The notes under the pieces: generated by a model
The model's database searches: none
Told to the model about the DNA's origin: nothing
Seen by the model: the letters and a program-made list of their open reading frames with translations, nothing else
Shown here: in pieces, positions 29,718 to 37,529 of the stretch
Layout of the letters: each line of letters opens with the position of its first letter
How positions within the stretch are numbered: position 1 is the stretch's first letter
DNA from: Paenibacillus cellulosilyticus
Lineage (GTDB): Bacteria > Bacillota > Bacilli > Paenibacillales > Paenibacillaceae
Direction: 5' to 3'
Length of the DNA: 64,000 bases
Assembly: GCF_003182255.1 (NCBI RefSeq)
Contig: NZ_QGTQ01000002.1
Coordinates: 296,767 to 360,766, forward strand
Position numbers and translations under genes: made by a program

Positions 29718-29734
29718 CTAGTACCTGGTACTAA
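29718..29734. promoter_or_regulatory. FapR-type operator before fabH
   Basis: CTAGTACCTGGTACTAA contains perfect 7-bp arms TAGTACC and GGTACTA around a single T. This matches the known FapR operator of Bacillus species, a repressor of fatty acid synthesis genes released by malonyl-CoA. It is placed between the -10 box and the ribosome site, where bound repressor would block transcription. Confidence 0.85.
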
Positions 29735-29761
29735 TATTAGACAAACAAGGTGGTTATCGAT

Positions 29762-30763
29762 ATGAGTTCATCCGCCCGCTTTCGTTCCAACGCTAAGCTT
29801 ACCGCAATCGGCTCCTACGTCCCTGCACATAAATTAACGAACGCTGACCTCGAGCGTCTCGTCGAGACGAGCGATGAGTGGATCGTGCAGCGCACAGGCA
29901 TCTCGGAGCGCCGTGTATCGGCACCGGATCAATACACCAGTGATCTATGCATCGAAGCCGTTGCTGACCTGCAGCGTCGATACAACGTTCAGCTGGAAGA
30001 TGTCGACTACATCATTGTCTCCACCACCACACCGGATACGCCGTTCCCTTCCGTCTCGGCTCGTGTTCAGCAGGCGTTCAACATTGGCACATGCGGTGCA
30101 ATCGATCTGCAAGCCGCCTGTGCGGGATTCGCAGCCGCGCTGCAAAATGCGAACGGTCTGCTCCTGTCCGGCGCAGCCCGCAAGGTGCTTATCATTGGCG
30201 CCGACACGATGACGAAGGTCACGGATTACACCGATCGCACGACGTGCATCCTGTTCGGGGACGGCGCAGGCGCCGTACTGCTTGAGGCGGATGATGATCG
30301 GGAAGGCGATCTGCTTGCTTCCTATTCCGTAACGACCGGCGCAGGCGGTCATCATGTATATATGTCCGGCTTGTCCGAGAAGATCGGTGAACATGCGCTG
30401 CAGAATCCAGGCAAGATCGTACAAAACGGCCGCGAGGTGTACAAATGGGCGGTCGGCACCGTTCCTGTTGGCATCGAGCAGCTGCTTCAGCGTGCCGGGT
30501 TAACGGTAGCCGACATTGACTGGTTCGTGCCGCACAGCGCTAATATTCGTATAATCGAATCCATCTGCGAGCGTTCCGACATTCCAGTCGAGCATACGCT
30601 TACTTCGCTCACGAATTATGGCAATACATCGTCGGCGACCATTCCGCTTGCACTTGATCTGGCTGTACGAGAAGGCAAGCTGAAGACAGGCCAAATGGTG
30701 CTGCTGTACGGCTTCGGAGCAGGACTGACTCAGGCAGGCGTTCTGTTACGCTGGAGTCTGTAA
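29762..30763 (+). CDS. fabH: 3-oxoacyl-ACP synthase III (KAS III)
   Basis: FabH condenses an acyl-CoA primer with malonyl-ACP to start fatty acid synthesis. The catalytic triad is visible: Cys120 (QAACAGF), His258 (PHSANIRI) and Asn288 (NYGNTS). At 333 residues it has the family's normal length. I use the ATG at 29762; a GTG four codons earlier lies in the AAGGTGG ribosome site. The FapR operator points to housekeeping lipid control, not to the PKS operon, although it could supply branched starter acids that the FAAL later uses. In Bacillus, fabHA is often followed by fabF; that is not the case here, so this may be a second fabH copy. Confidence 0.95.
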   Translation: MSSSARFRSNAKLTAIGSYVPAHKLTNADLERLVETSDEWIVQRTGISERRVSAPDQYTSDLCIEAVADLQRRYNVQLEDVDYIIVSTTTPDTPFPSVSARVQQAFNIGTCGAIDLQAACAGFAAALQNANGLLLSGAARKVLIIGADTMTKVTDYTDRTTCILFGDGAGAVLLEADDDREGDLLASYSVTTGAGGHHVYMSGLSEKIGEHALQNPGKIVQNGREVYKWAVGTVPVGIEQLLQRAGLTVADIDWFVPHSANIRIIESICERSDIPVEHTLTSLTNYGNTSSATIPLALDLAVREGKLKTGQMVLLYGFGAGLTQAGVLLRWSL

Positions 30764-30849
30764 GCTAGAAGCTGGGAGCAAGCCGACGTCGGTATGCTTC
30801 TATTAACAAACCACCAAGCCCAGCTTTCCGCAGCAAAATAGTCTTCTGA

Positions 30850-30880
30850 GGAGGAGCAGATGACGTGTCCCTGCTCCTCC
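30850..30880. other. Strong hairpin between fabH and the glycosyltransferase genes
   Basis: Perfect 10-bp arms GGAGGAGCAG and CTGCTCCTCC flank an 11-nt loop. No T tract follows on the plus strand, so it is not a standard intrinsic terminator; it could stabilise the 3' end of fabH mRNA or act in the leader of the next gene. Confidence 0.5.
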
Positions 30881-30935
30881 GATTCTCGTATGCTATCAAG
30901 AGAGCTACTACGAGAACGAACGGAGGATACCCATC

Positions 30936-31661
30936 ATGCAGCCGGGCATGCCATTGGTGTCTATTATTATCCCCTTCTACAACTGCCCCTATGTTGATCA
31001 AGCTATTGCAAGCGCGCTTAATCAGACCTATCCCAATATCGAAATCATCGTCATCGACGACGGGTCTACGATGCACCAGGATAAGCTCGCTCCTTATCTG
31101 AACCGAATCCATTACATCGGCAAAGCAAACGGCGGAACAGCGAGCGCACTCAATTACGGGATGAGCCTAGCAACAGGCAAATATGTCGCGTGGCTTAGCT
31201 CTGATGACCAGTTCAAGCCGACGAAAGTCGCTCATCAAGTTGCTTATATGGAGGCGACTGGTGCACAGATCAGCTATACCGATTTTGATACCCTCGATCA
31301 GTACTACACGATTACAGTCCACAATGCGTCCGCCAAGTTTCCTTCCGCCAAAGCACTCTACAGCTCCCTGCTAGACGGCTGTGCCATCAATGGTTGTACG
31401 ATCATGATGACGAAACAGCTGTTCATCGGGATGGGCGGGTTTAATGATCGACTTCCTTATACGCACGACTATGAATTGTGGATTCGAATCGTGCTTGCTG
31501 GCTTCGCTCTCCCATTCATCAATGAGTCGCTGACCGTATATCGGACGCACCCGGGAATGGGAACGAAGAAGCATTACGACACGATCGTGCAGGAAGCTCG
31601 TAATATTGGCAATATGTACCGCCCTGCTCTTACAGCACTGATTGCACGCACACCTGGATAA
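30936..31661 (+). CDS. Family 2 glycosyltransferase
   Basis: This 241-residue GT-A enzyme has PLVSIIIPFYN at the N-terminus, IVIDDGST for the nucleotide site, KANGGTASALNYG, and WLSSDD as the DxD-type metal motif. No membrane segment is seen, so it acts in the cytoplasm, perhaps on a protein acceptor. It starts behind CGGAGGAT. It is a paralogue of the same length as the minus-strand gene at 32926-33651. The next gene follows after 63 nt in the same direction, so the two are likely cotranscribed. Confidence 0.9.
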   Translation: MQPGMPLVSIIIPFYNCPYVDQAIASALNQTYPNIEIIVIDDGSTMHQDKLAPYLNRIHYIGKANGGTASALNYGMSLATGKYVAWLSSDDQFKPTKVAHQVAYMEATGAQISYTDFDTLDQYYTITVHNASAKFPSAKALYSSLLDGCAINGCTIMMTKQLFIGMGGFNDRLPYTHDYELWIRIVLAGFALPFINESLTVYRTHPGMGTKKHYDTIVQEARNIGNMYRPALTALIARTPG

Positions 31662-31724
31662 GGACCCGACCCACTTAGCTAATGATCCGTGCGGCAGGAA
31701 GAAAGGAAGGTGCGCAAGGCAGCT

Positions 31725-32810
31725 ATGGAAATATGGTTCATGTTCGTCATCCCAAGCGGCGGCATGCATACGCTTAATTGCGAACGCATACCCGCCTTAC
31801 AGAAAGCCGGCATTCGCTGCAGACTGATCTACTTCCAGCAGGGCATCGGCAGTACCCAAGGCATAATGCCCTGTCCCGTCCATTATTTAGACATGACCAA
31901 GCCGGAGCAATTCAGCGAGCTGCTGCGTCAGCATCCCCCCTCCGCTATCGTGGTCAGCTCCTGGTACACAGTGGTGCAGACGCTGCGCGAGATCGGCTAC
32001 GCTGGCCCGATTATTTTCGAAATCCAAGGGCTTGGCCCTCCTCAGAAAGCGCGCAGTGAAATATCCAATATGTATGGGTATATTCAGCCGCACGCAACCG
32101 CCATCCTTCATCCAGGCAGCCCGCTCATTACAGGTCTGCTCAGCGTCATGATGCCGCATAAAGTGAAGTACGTCATGCCGAACCCGATCAATGCGGATGT
32201 CTTCCACTATCGTTCGAATCCCGCTAATCAAAATCTGCCGATGCCTCTCCTATGGATCGGACGAGTTGAGCCGAATAAGAACTGGGCGGAATATCTGCTC
32301 ATCGCGCATGAACTAGTGAAGCGCGGGGAAAATCCCGAGCTGTGGATGTTCGAGGATCCCTCCCTATCAACACCGCAGGATCGGCTGTCGATGTCCAATG
32401 CCATCCATTCACTCGGATTGCTAAACCGCGTCAAGCTGCTGCCACATGTACCCCGTATGCAGATGGCAGACTACTTCTCAGCAGCTGCCGATTCCGGCGG
32501 CTTGCTGCTGATGACTTCATTGTCTGAAGGCGCTCCTTACGCTGCCTTGGAATCGATGTTATGCCGGTGCCCCATTGTAACAAGCGATAATGACGGCATC
32601 CGAACGATGGTAGAGGATAGCGTTCACGGCATCTACTACAACTTAGGAGACATCGCAGGCGCTGCGAATGCCGCACAGCATCTGAGGCACAATCAGAAGC
32701 TGCGCAAGGACATCGTCAGTCGTGCCGAGCAGCGGGTACGATCCGAATTTCACCCTGCTATATATGCTGCAGGCTTCCATGCCATTCTGCGACAGCTGGG
32801 TGTCCGATAA
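31725..32810 (+). CDS. Family 4 glycosyltransferase
   Basis: This protein of about 361 residues has the GT-B layout. The N-terminal half begins FVIPSGGMHTLN, and the C-terminal half has LWIGRVEPNKNW and the GT4 nucleotide-binding block SLSEGAPYAALESMLCRCPIV with its Glu residues. The sugar and acceptor cannot be read. The ATG at 31725 is preferred; the frame is open upstream but the upstream part is Arg/Lys-rich without a better ribosome site. It ends about 115 nt before the convergent gene on the other strand, with no clear terminator between them. Confidence 0.87.
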   Translation: MEIWFMFVIPSGGMHTLNCERIPALQKAGIRCRLIYFQQGIGSTQGIMPCPVHYLDMTKPEQFSELLRQHPPSAIVVSSWYTVVQTLREIGYAGPIIFEIQGLGPPQKARSEISNMYGYIQPHATAILHPGSPLITGLLSVMMPHKVKYVMPNPINADVFHYRSNPANQNLPMPLLWIGRVEPNKNWAEYLLIAHELVKRGENPELWMFEDPSLSTPQDRLSMSNAIHSLGLLNRVKLLPHVPRMQMADYFSAAADSGGLLLMTSLSEGAPYAALESMLCRCPIVTSDNDGIRTMVEDSVHGIYYNLGDIAGAANAAQHLRHNQKLRKDIVSRAEQRVRSEFHPAIYAAGFHAILRQLGVR

Positions 32811-32925
32811 CCGTATACCTTTAGAGGAAGAGCTTGTCCAGCTTCACCATGGGCGAGGGCCAGCGGAGCGGTATATTTTCCTCTGCCGCTGTTCCTGCCG
32901 GGACCGGCGCGACAGCCAGCATCAC

Positions 32926-33651
32926 TTAACGGATGCCGAGCTGCTTGAGATAATACGACCAGCGTTGTTCATAGTGACGGAACAGCGCTCTTGTTTCTTG
33001 CTCAATCGCTTCTTTATGCTGTACCGTCCCCATTCCCTCGTGCCAACGGTACGCGATAAGCGGCTCTGGTGTCAGATGGACCGGATAACCTGCCAGCATG
33101 ACGCGGTACCAATAATCGAGATCATGCGTATACCGCTGAGCTTCATTGAACATCCCGATCCGTTTGAACAGTTCCTTCTTCATCATCACCGTGCAGCCGT
33201 TGATCGGATTACTGTTACGGAACGTCCGCAGCATGTCATGCGCAGCCTTCGGCGGAATAATTCCTACTTGCGTATACTTGCCTTTGCCGTCGATCACATC
33301 GAATCCCGTATGACTGATCCAGGCTTCTGCCTTCTGCATCGCAGCTAGTTGACGCTTAATTTTATCCGGGTAGAAAAAATCGTCGGAGCTAAGCCAAGCT
33401 ATATACTCCCCGCTCGCATATCGGAAGCCGTGGTTCAGCGCACTTGCCGTGCCGCCGTTCATTTTGCCCAGATAACTGATTCTGCCCACGTACGGCTTGA
33501 GCAGATCCGCGTGTACGGTCGATCCGTCATCAACGACGATGACTTCCACATTCGGATACGTCTGCGCAAGCGCGCTCTCCACCGCTTCTCTGACATAAGG
33601 ATCGTTGTAGAACGGAATGATGATCGATACTTTCGGATTGCCTTGAATCAC
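32926..33651 (-). CDS. Family 2 glycosyltransferase
   Basis: This 241-residue GT-A enzyme carries KVSIIIPFYN, VIVVDDGST, KMNGGTASALNHG and WLSSDD. It is closely similar along its length to the plus-strand enzyme at 30936-31661, so the two flank the GT4 gene as inverted paralogues. The start is GTG 33651, placed behind GGAGGAAGGGGG and four bases after the stop of the gene before it; longer frames run back into that gene. It is the last gene of the sugar-nucleotide operon and probably transfers the sugar made by it. Confidence 0.9.
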   Translation of the reverse strand: MIQGNPKVSIIIPFYNDPYVREAVESALAQTYPNVEVIVVDDGSTVHADLLKPYVGRISYLGKMNGGTASALNHGFRYASGEYIAWLSSDDFFYPDKIKRQLAAMQKAEAWISHTGFDVIDGKGKYTQVGIIPPKAAHDMLRTFRNSNPINGCTVMMKKELFKRIGMFNEAQRYTHDLDYWYRVMLAGYPVHLTPEPLIAYRWHEGMGTVQHKEAIEQETRALFRHYEQRWSYYLKQLGIR

Positions 33652-33655
33652 CCTG

Positions 33656-34612
33656 TCACCCCCTTCCTCCCTGTGCCAAAATCGCTCTCGCATCGTCCAG
33701 CGCATCCATAATCGATTGCGCCAGCGGTATGCGTGCCTGCCAGCCAAGCGCGTAAATGCCGCTCAGATCGACCGGATCAGGCGACGGCGCCGCCGAATCG
33801 CCAATCTCGAACGCCAGCTTGCTGTGCGCAAGCGTCGTGAATTGAACGGACAGCTGCTCCAGCGTCACGAACTGGCCGGAAGCAACCGGATAGACTAACC
33901 CGCTTACGCCGCTTCGCAGCAGCGCCTCATATGCCGCCATCGCATCGCGCACATCAAGGAAGTCGCGCCGCTCATCGCGCGACGACAGGCGGAACGGTGC
34001 AACCGTTTCGCCTGCAGCTTCCGCTGCCTCTGACTGCGCCGTATAACGCGCCAACAGCGCGCACAATCCTTGCGATCGGCCGGGGCCGATCAGGTTGGAT
34101 GGCTCAGCAACGATGACATCCATACCATACAAGGAAGACCAGCTTTGGGAGACAAGCACCTGAATCGTTTTGCTAAGGCTGTAAGGATGAGGAGGCGCAG
34201 GAGGTGAATTACGATCTTCAGATGGTCGAAACCGCAGCATCGAACCGGCAACGAGCACGCGGCACGGACGGTCTGCGGCCCTTACTGCTTCGAGCAAGTG
34301 GACCGTTCCCATCGCGTTCGTCATCAGATAGGCTGCCGGGTTCAGCCAGGAGCCTCCAGCTGCATTCAATCCAGCCAGGTGAATAACGGCATCCGGTCTT
34401 GTCTGTGCAACGACGCGCCGCGCATCATCCCAATCCGTCCAGTCGCAGGCGATGACTTCATATCCGCGTTCATTGCTCGACGAAGCAGCCCCGCGGTCCT
34501 TGCGGCGAGAAACAGCAGCTATAACCTCCCATCCTCTTTGCAGAAAATAGGCCACCGCATGCTCGCCGCAAAACCCGCCCGCTCCTGTCACCAGTACGCG
34601 CATGCCGTTCAT
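33656..34612 (-). CDS. NAD(P)-dependent sugar epimerase/dehydratase (extended SDR, GDP-4-keto-6-deoxymannose reductase-like)
   Basis: This 318-residue extended SDR begins with the Rossmann motif VLVTGAGGFCGEH and has Tyr-x3-Lys in HPYSLSKTIQ. The segment PSNLIGPGRSQGL and the RRDFLDVRDA motif resemble the RMD group, which reduces GDP-4-keto-6-deoxymannose, but substrate calls within this family are unsafe. It overlaps the preceding gene by 4 nt (ATGA). A GDP-mannose dehydratase is not seen in the window, so the enzyme may act on a UDP-sugar from the three genes upstream instead. Confidence 0.8.
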   Translation of the reverse strand: MNGMRVLVTGAGGFCGEHAVAYFLQRGWEVIAAVSRRKDRGAASSSNERGYEVIACDWTDWDDARRVVAQTRPDAVIHLAGLNAAGGSWLNPAAYLMTNAMGTVHLLEAVRAADRPCRVLVAGSMLRFRPSEDRNSPPAPPHPYSLSKTIQVLVSQSWSSLYGMDVIVAEPSNLIGPGRSQGLCALLARYTAQSEAAEAAGETVAPFRLSSRDERRDFLDVRDAMAAYEALLRSGVSGLVYPVASGQFVTLEQLSVQFTTLAHSKLAFEIGDSAAPSPDPVDLSGIYALGWQARIPLAQSIMDALDDARAILAQGGRG

Positions 34613-35439
34613 GTCGATCGCATCCAGGCCGCCAATTCACTCAGCATCTGCCGGTAAAACGGTGCTTCATAGCTCCAATCGACTCGCGTCGGCTGCAGCG
34701 TCCGATCAATGACAGGCTCTTCCGTTGGTGTAATGACCGCTTCATAATGGCCAAAGGCCGCTTGGAACAGCTGCAGCAGCTCCAGCTTGCTGACCACCTC
34801 TGGCGCCGCAAGATGCACAAGTCCGCCAATCTGAGGGTGCCGGAGCGCATAGTGAACCGCCTTCGCCAGCTCTAAGGTTGTAACACCGTTCCAATACACG
34901 CGGGAATAGCCTCGAACCGTCCCCGTCTGCAGCAGAAACCATTGCAGCAGACCGATTCCGCTCGGATTGTCGTCAGGACCGATGATGGAGGTGCGGATCG
35001 TCAGATGCCGCGGATCCGTCACCTCGCCAATCGCCTTCGTCCGGCCATACACCGACGGATTATCAGGCGTATCCTGCTCGGTATACAGGCCGGCTCTACC
35101 CGAGAATACGCAGTCGCTGCTAATGTGGATGAGACGCGCTCCGACCGTATCCGCAGCATGGCGCAGCCAATGCGGGAGCAGCGCGTTCACGCGATAGGCA
35201 GCAAGCGGATGCTGCTCCGCGTCCGCATTGAGAACGCCTACTGCATTCACGATGACAGCAGGGCGATGCGCAGTCACGACAGCCAGTACCTGCTCAAAGT
35301 CCGATGCATCAAGCGTGATGCCGTCGTGATCCTCGGCTCTTCGCGTCGTATGCAGGACGGTTACGCCCTCTACCTTGCGAAAATACTGAACCAACACATG
35401 ACCGGCCATTCCATTGCCGCCGATCACAAGCAGCTTCAT
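34609..35439 (-). CDS. RmlD-like sugar-nucleotide 4-reductase (SDR)
   Basis: This 276-residue SDR has the N-terminal GGNGMAGH NAD(P) loop, ISSDCVFSG and SVYGRTKAIGE with the catalytic Tyr-x3-Lys, all typical of RmlD-type reductases. It sits between a UDP-GlcNAc 4,6-dehydratase-like and upstream of a 2-epimerase gene. In the UDP-L-QuiNAc route (WbvB, WbvR, WbvD) the middle enzyme is RmlD-like and short. In the UDP-L-FucNAc route the middle enzyme CapF is longer, with a cupin domain. The length here therefore favours L-QuiNAc or a relative. It overlaps both neighbours by 4 nt. Confidence 0.83.
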   Translation of the reverse strand: MKLLVIGGNGMAGHVLVQYFRKVEGVTVLHTTRRAEDHDGITLDASDFEQVLAVVTAHRPAVIVNAVGVLNADAEQHPLAAYRVNALLPHWLRHAADTVGARLIHISSDCVFSGRAGLYTEQDTPDNPSVYGRTKAIGEVTDPRHLTIRTSIIGPDDNPSGIGLLQWFLLQTGTVRGYSRVYWNGVTTLELAKAVHYALRHPQIGGLVHLAAPEVVSKLELLQLFQAAFGHYEAVITPTEEPVIDRTLQPTRVDWSYEAPFYRQMLSELAAWMRST

Positions 35440-36419
35440 GCGAGGAACCCCCCGCGCACCAGCAGCTGACGGATATGCTCCTTATCCATAATGTTCTGGC
35501 TGGAGCTGAAGCTGTCGAACTCGACTGGCGCATAAGAACTGTAATGCTCCTTCAGTCCAGGTACATCGAGCGGCGGCAGAATGACCAAATATTCGTCATC
35601 GTACACGACCGTGCTCTTGCTCTCGAATTCCGTCAGCAGAATCTCGTGAAGCTTCTCGCCCGGACGGGTGCCCGTTTCCACAATCTCCGCCTGCCGTCCC
35701 AGCGATTCCATCAGCACCTCAGCCAGATCGACGATGCGGCAGGTCGGCATGGTCATGACGAAAATCTCGCCGCCAATGCTCTCCTCCGACGCTTTGAACA
35801 GCAGCTTGATCGCATCCTGAAGCGTCAGGAAGAACCGCGTCATACGCAAATCTGTAATGCCAACCTGCCGCTTGGATTGAATCTGATGGATGAACAGGTG
35901 GACGACGCTGCCATTCGTGCCGAGCACGTTGCCGCCGCGTACGCATACGAATTTCGTCTCCGAACGGAGCAGATTCGCATATACGATCAGCTTCTCGCCA
36001 ATCGCCTTCGTCATCCCGTAGAAGTTCGAAGGGTTCGCCGCCTTATCCGTCGAGATGTAGATCACGCGTTTGACGCGATTCGCGATCGCAGCCTCGATCA
36101 CGTTCTGCGTGCCGATTACATTCGTCTTCAGCGCTTCGTAGGGCTGATCCTCGCACACAGGCACATGCTTGAGCGCTGCCAAGTGAAACACATAGTCCAC
36201 CCGCTCGCAAGCCCGCATCAGCGCTTCTTTGTCACGAATATCACCAATATTGAACGTCAAACGAGAATCCTCGAAAAACCGGCTCATCGCCACTTGGCTC
36301 GATTCGTTTCTGGAATAGACAATGATTTGCTTCGGGTTTTGCGGCAGCAGCTGACGGATTAATTCGTACCCCCATGAACCGGTTCCACCCGTCACCAGAA
36401 TACGCGAGTTGTTAAACAT
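35436..36419 (-). CDS. UDP-GlcNAc 4,6-dehydratase/5-epimerase-like enzyme (CapE/WbjB/WbvB type)
   Basis: This 327-residue SDR has RILVTGGTGSWGYEL, VFHLAALKHVPVCED, STDKAANPSNFYGMTKAIGEK and RGGNVLGTNGSVV, which together mark the CapE/WbjB/FlaA1 group. The catalytic Tyr is Met-linked as YGMTK. The expected reaction removes water from UDP-GlcNAc to a 4-keto-6-deoxy sugar, with epimerisation at C5. The start ATG 36419 lies behind TGGAGGG and overlaps the end of the 2-epimerase gene by 8 nt. It is the first dedicated step for the sugar made by this operon. Confidence 0.88.
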   Translation of the reverse strand: MFNNSRILVTGGTGSWGYELIRQLLPQNPKQIIVYSRNESSQVAMSRFFEDSRLTFNIGDIRDKEALMRACERVDYVFHLAALKHVPVCEDQPYEALKTNVIGTQNVIEAAIANRVKRVIYISTDKAANPSNFYGMTKAIGEKLIVYANLLRSETKFVCVRGGNVLGTNGSVVHLFIHQIQSKRQVGITDLRMTRFFLTLQDAIKLLFKASEESIGGEIFVMTMPTCRIVDLAEVLMESLGRQAEIVETGTRPGEKLHEILLTEFESKSTVVYDDEYLVILPPLDVPGLKEHYSSYAPVEFDSFSSSQNIMDKEHIRQLLVRGGFLA

Positions 36420-37503
36420 CCCATTTCCCTCCAAGCACATATTTCACCACAATGTCTGAAACATGGTCCGCTTTGTACCCTTCGGGCACAGACCAGTTCG
36501 CAGGCAAACTCATCATGACGGCAGCGGCGCCAGCGATATTTTCCGGCTTCAAGCCGCACACAACATTGCTGCCGCAATCGACCGTCTCCGGACGCTCCGT
36601 CGTATCGCGGATCGTCACGGTCGGCACGCCGAACAAGCAGCACTCCTCCTGCACAGTCCCGCTATCGGTAATGGCGAGCCGTGCATACTTCTCCAGCTTG
36701 ACGAAGTCAAGGAAACCAAACGGCTCATATAGCTCGACAAGCGGATGCAGCGTATGCACAACGCCGCCTTCCAGCTTCGAGCGAGTCCGCGGATGGACGC
36801 TGCACACAATGCGAAGCTCCCACTTATCCGCTACCATGTTGAGGCCGTCGATGATCGACCGCAGACGTGCGGGATCATCGACGTTCTCAGCCCGATGCGC
36901 CGTCACGATCACATATTGGCCAGCGGTCAGCCCCAGCTGATCCATGATGCTGCTCGCTTCAATTCGCGGCATGTAATGGTTGAGCACCTCGTTGATCGGA
37001 TTACCCGTCTGCACAATGCGCTCTGCCGGTGCGCCTTCCCGCAGCAGATTGCTTTTGCTATAGCTGGTATAGGGCATATTGATCGTCGACACCGCATCGA
37101 TAATGCGTCGGTTTTTCTCCTCAGGCACCTTCAAGTCGTAACAGCGATTGCCCGCTTCCATATGAAGAACCGGAATCCCCATCCGCTCGGCTACAATGGC
37201 GCACAAAGCGCTGTTCGTATCGCCAAGCAGCAGCACGACATCCGGCTTCTCCTTCAGCAGCACCTGCTCGATCTCTCCGAAGATCGCCGATAGCTGCGAA
37301 CCGAGCGTCTGCTTGCCCGAAGACAGCGTATAGTCCGGTGAACGAACTTCCATCTCTTCGAAAAAAATGCCGCTTAACGAAGGCGAGAAATTTTGTCCGG
37401 TGTGAACGAGAACATGCTTCTCCGCCAACTGATCCAGCTTCGCAATAATGAGACTCAATCGAATAATCTCAGGTCTTGTTCCTAGAATCGTCATGACACG
37501 CAT
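36412..37503 (-). CDS. wecB: UDP-N-acetylglucosamine 2-epimerase family protein
   Basis: This 363-residue protein has the non-hydrolysing 2-epimerase pattern: GTRPEIIRLS, VHTGQNFS, LGDTNSALC, HMEAGNRCYD, VTAHRAENVDD and TDSGTVQEECC. In the UDP-L-FucNAc and UDP-L-QuiNAc routes an enzyme of this family (CapG or WbvD) inverts C2 as the last step; next to a 4,6-dehydratase and reductase that is the likely role. Classic WecB would give UDP-ManNAc. It starts at ATG 37503 behind CAGGAGGAAA and leads the four-gene SDR set, 26 nt after the GT4 gene. Confidence 0.86.
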   Translation of the reverse strand: MRVMTILGTRPEIIRLSLIIAKLDQLAEKHVLVHTGQNFSPSLSGIFFEEMEVRSPDYTLSSGKQTLGSQLSAIFGEIEQVLLKEKPDVVLLLGDTNSALCAIVAERMGIPVLHMEAGNRCYDLKVPEEKNRRIIDAVSTINMPYTSYSKSNLLREGAPAERIVQTGNPINEVLNHYMPRIEASSIMDQLGLTAGQYVIVTAHRAENVDDPARLRSIIDGLNMVADKWELRIVCSVHPRTRSKLEGGVVHTLHPLVELYEPFGFLDFVKLEKYARLAITDSGTVQEECCLFGVPTVTIRDTTERPETVDCGSNVVCGLKPENIAGAAAVMMSLPANWSVPEGYKADHVSDIVVKYVLGGKWDV

Positions 37504-37529
37504 GGACTTTCCTCCTGTCCCTTCGTTAT

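Noticed and set aside
29762-30763. fabH as a starter-unit KAS III of the polyketide pathway
   Set aside because: The FAAL-ACP is a better loading enzyme, and the FapR operator marks this fabH as part of fatty acid control. A secondary supply role is not excluded.
32811-32925. Terminator between the convergent glycosyltransferase genes (CAGCGG/CCGCTG at 32861-32891)
   Set aside because: The arms are only six bases, with no T tract on either strand.
35475-36362. Plus-strand open frame of 295 codons opposite the CapE-like gene
   Set aside because: The minus strand carries a complete SDR with its motifs; the antisense frame is an effect of GC-rich third positions.
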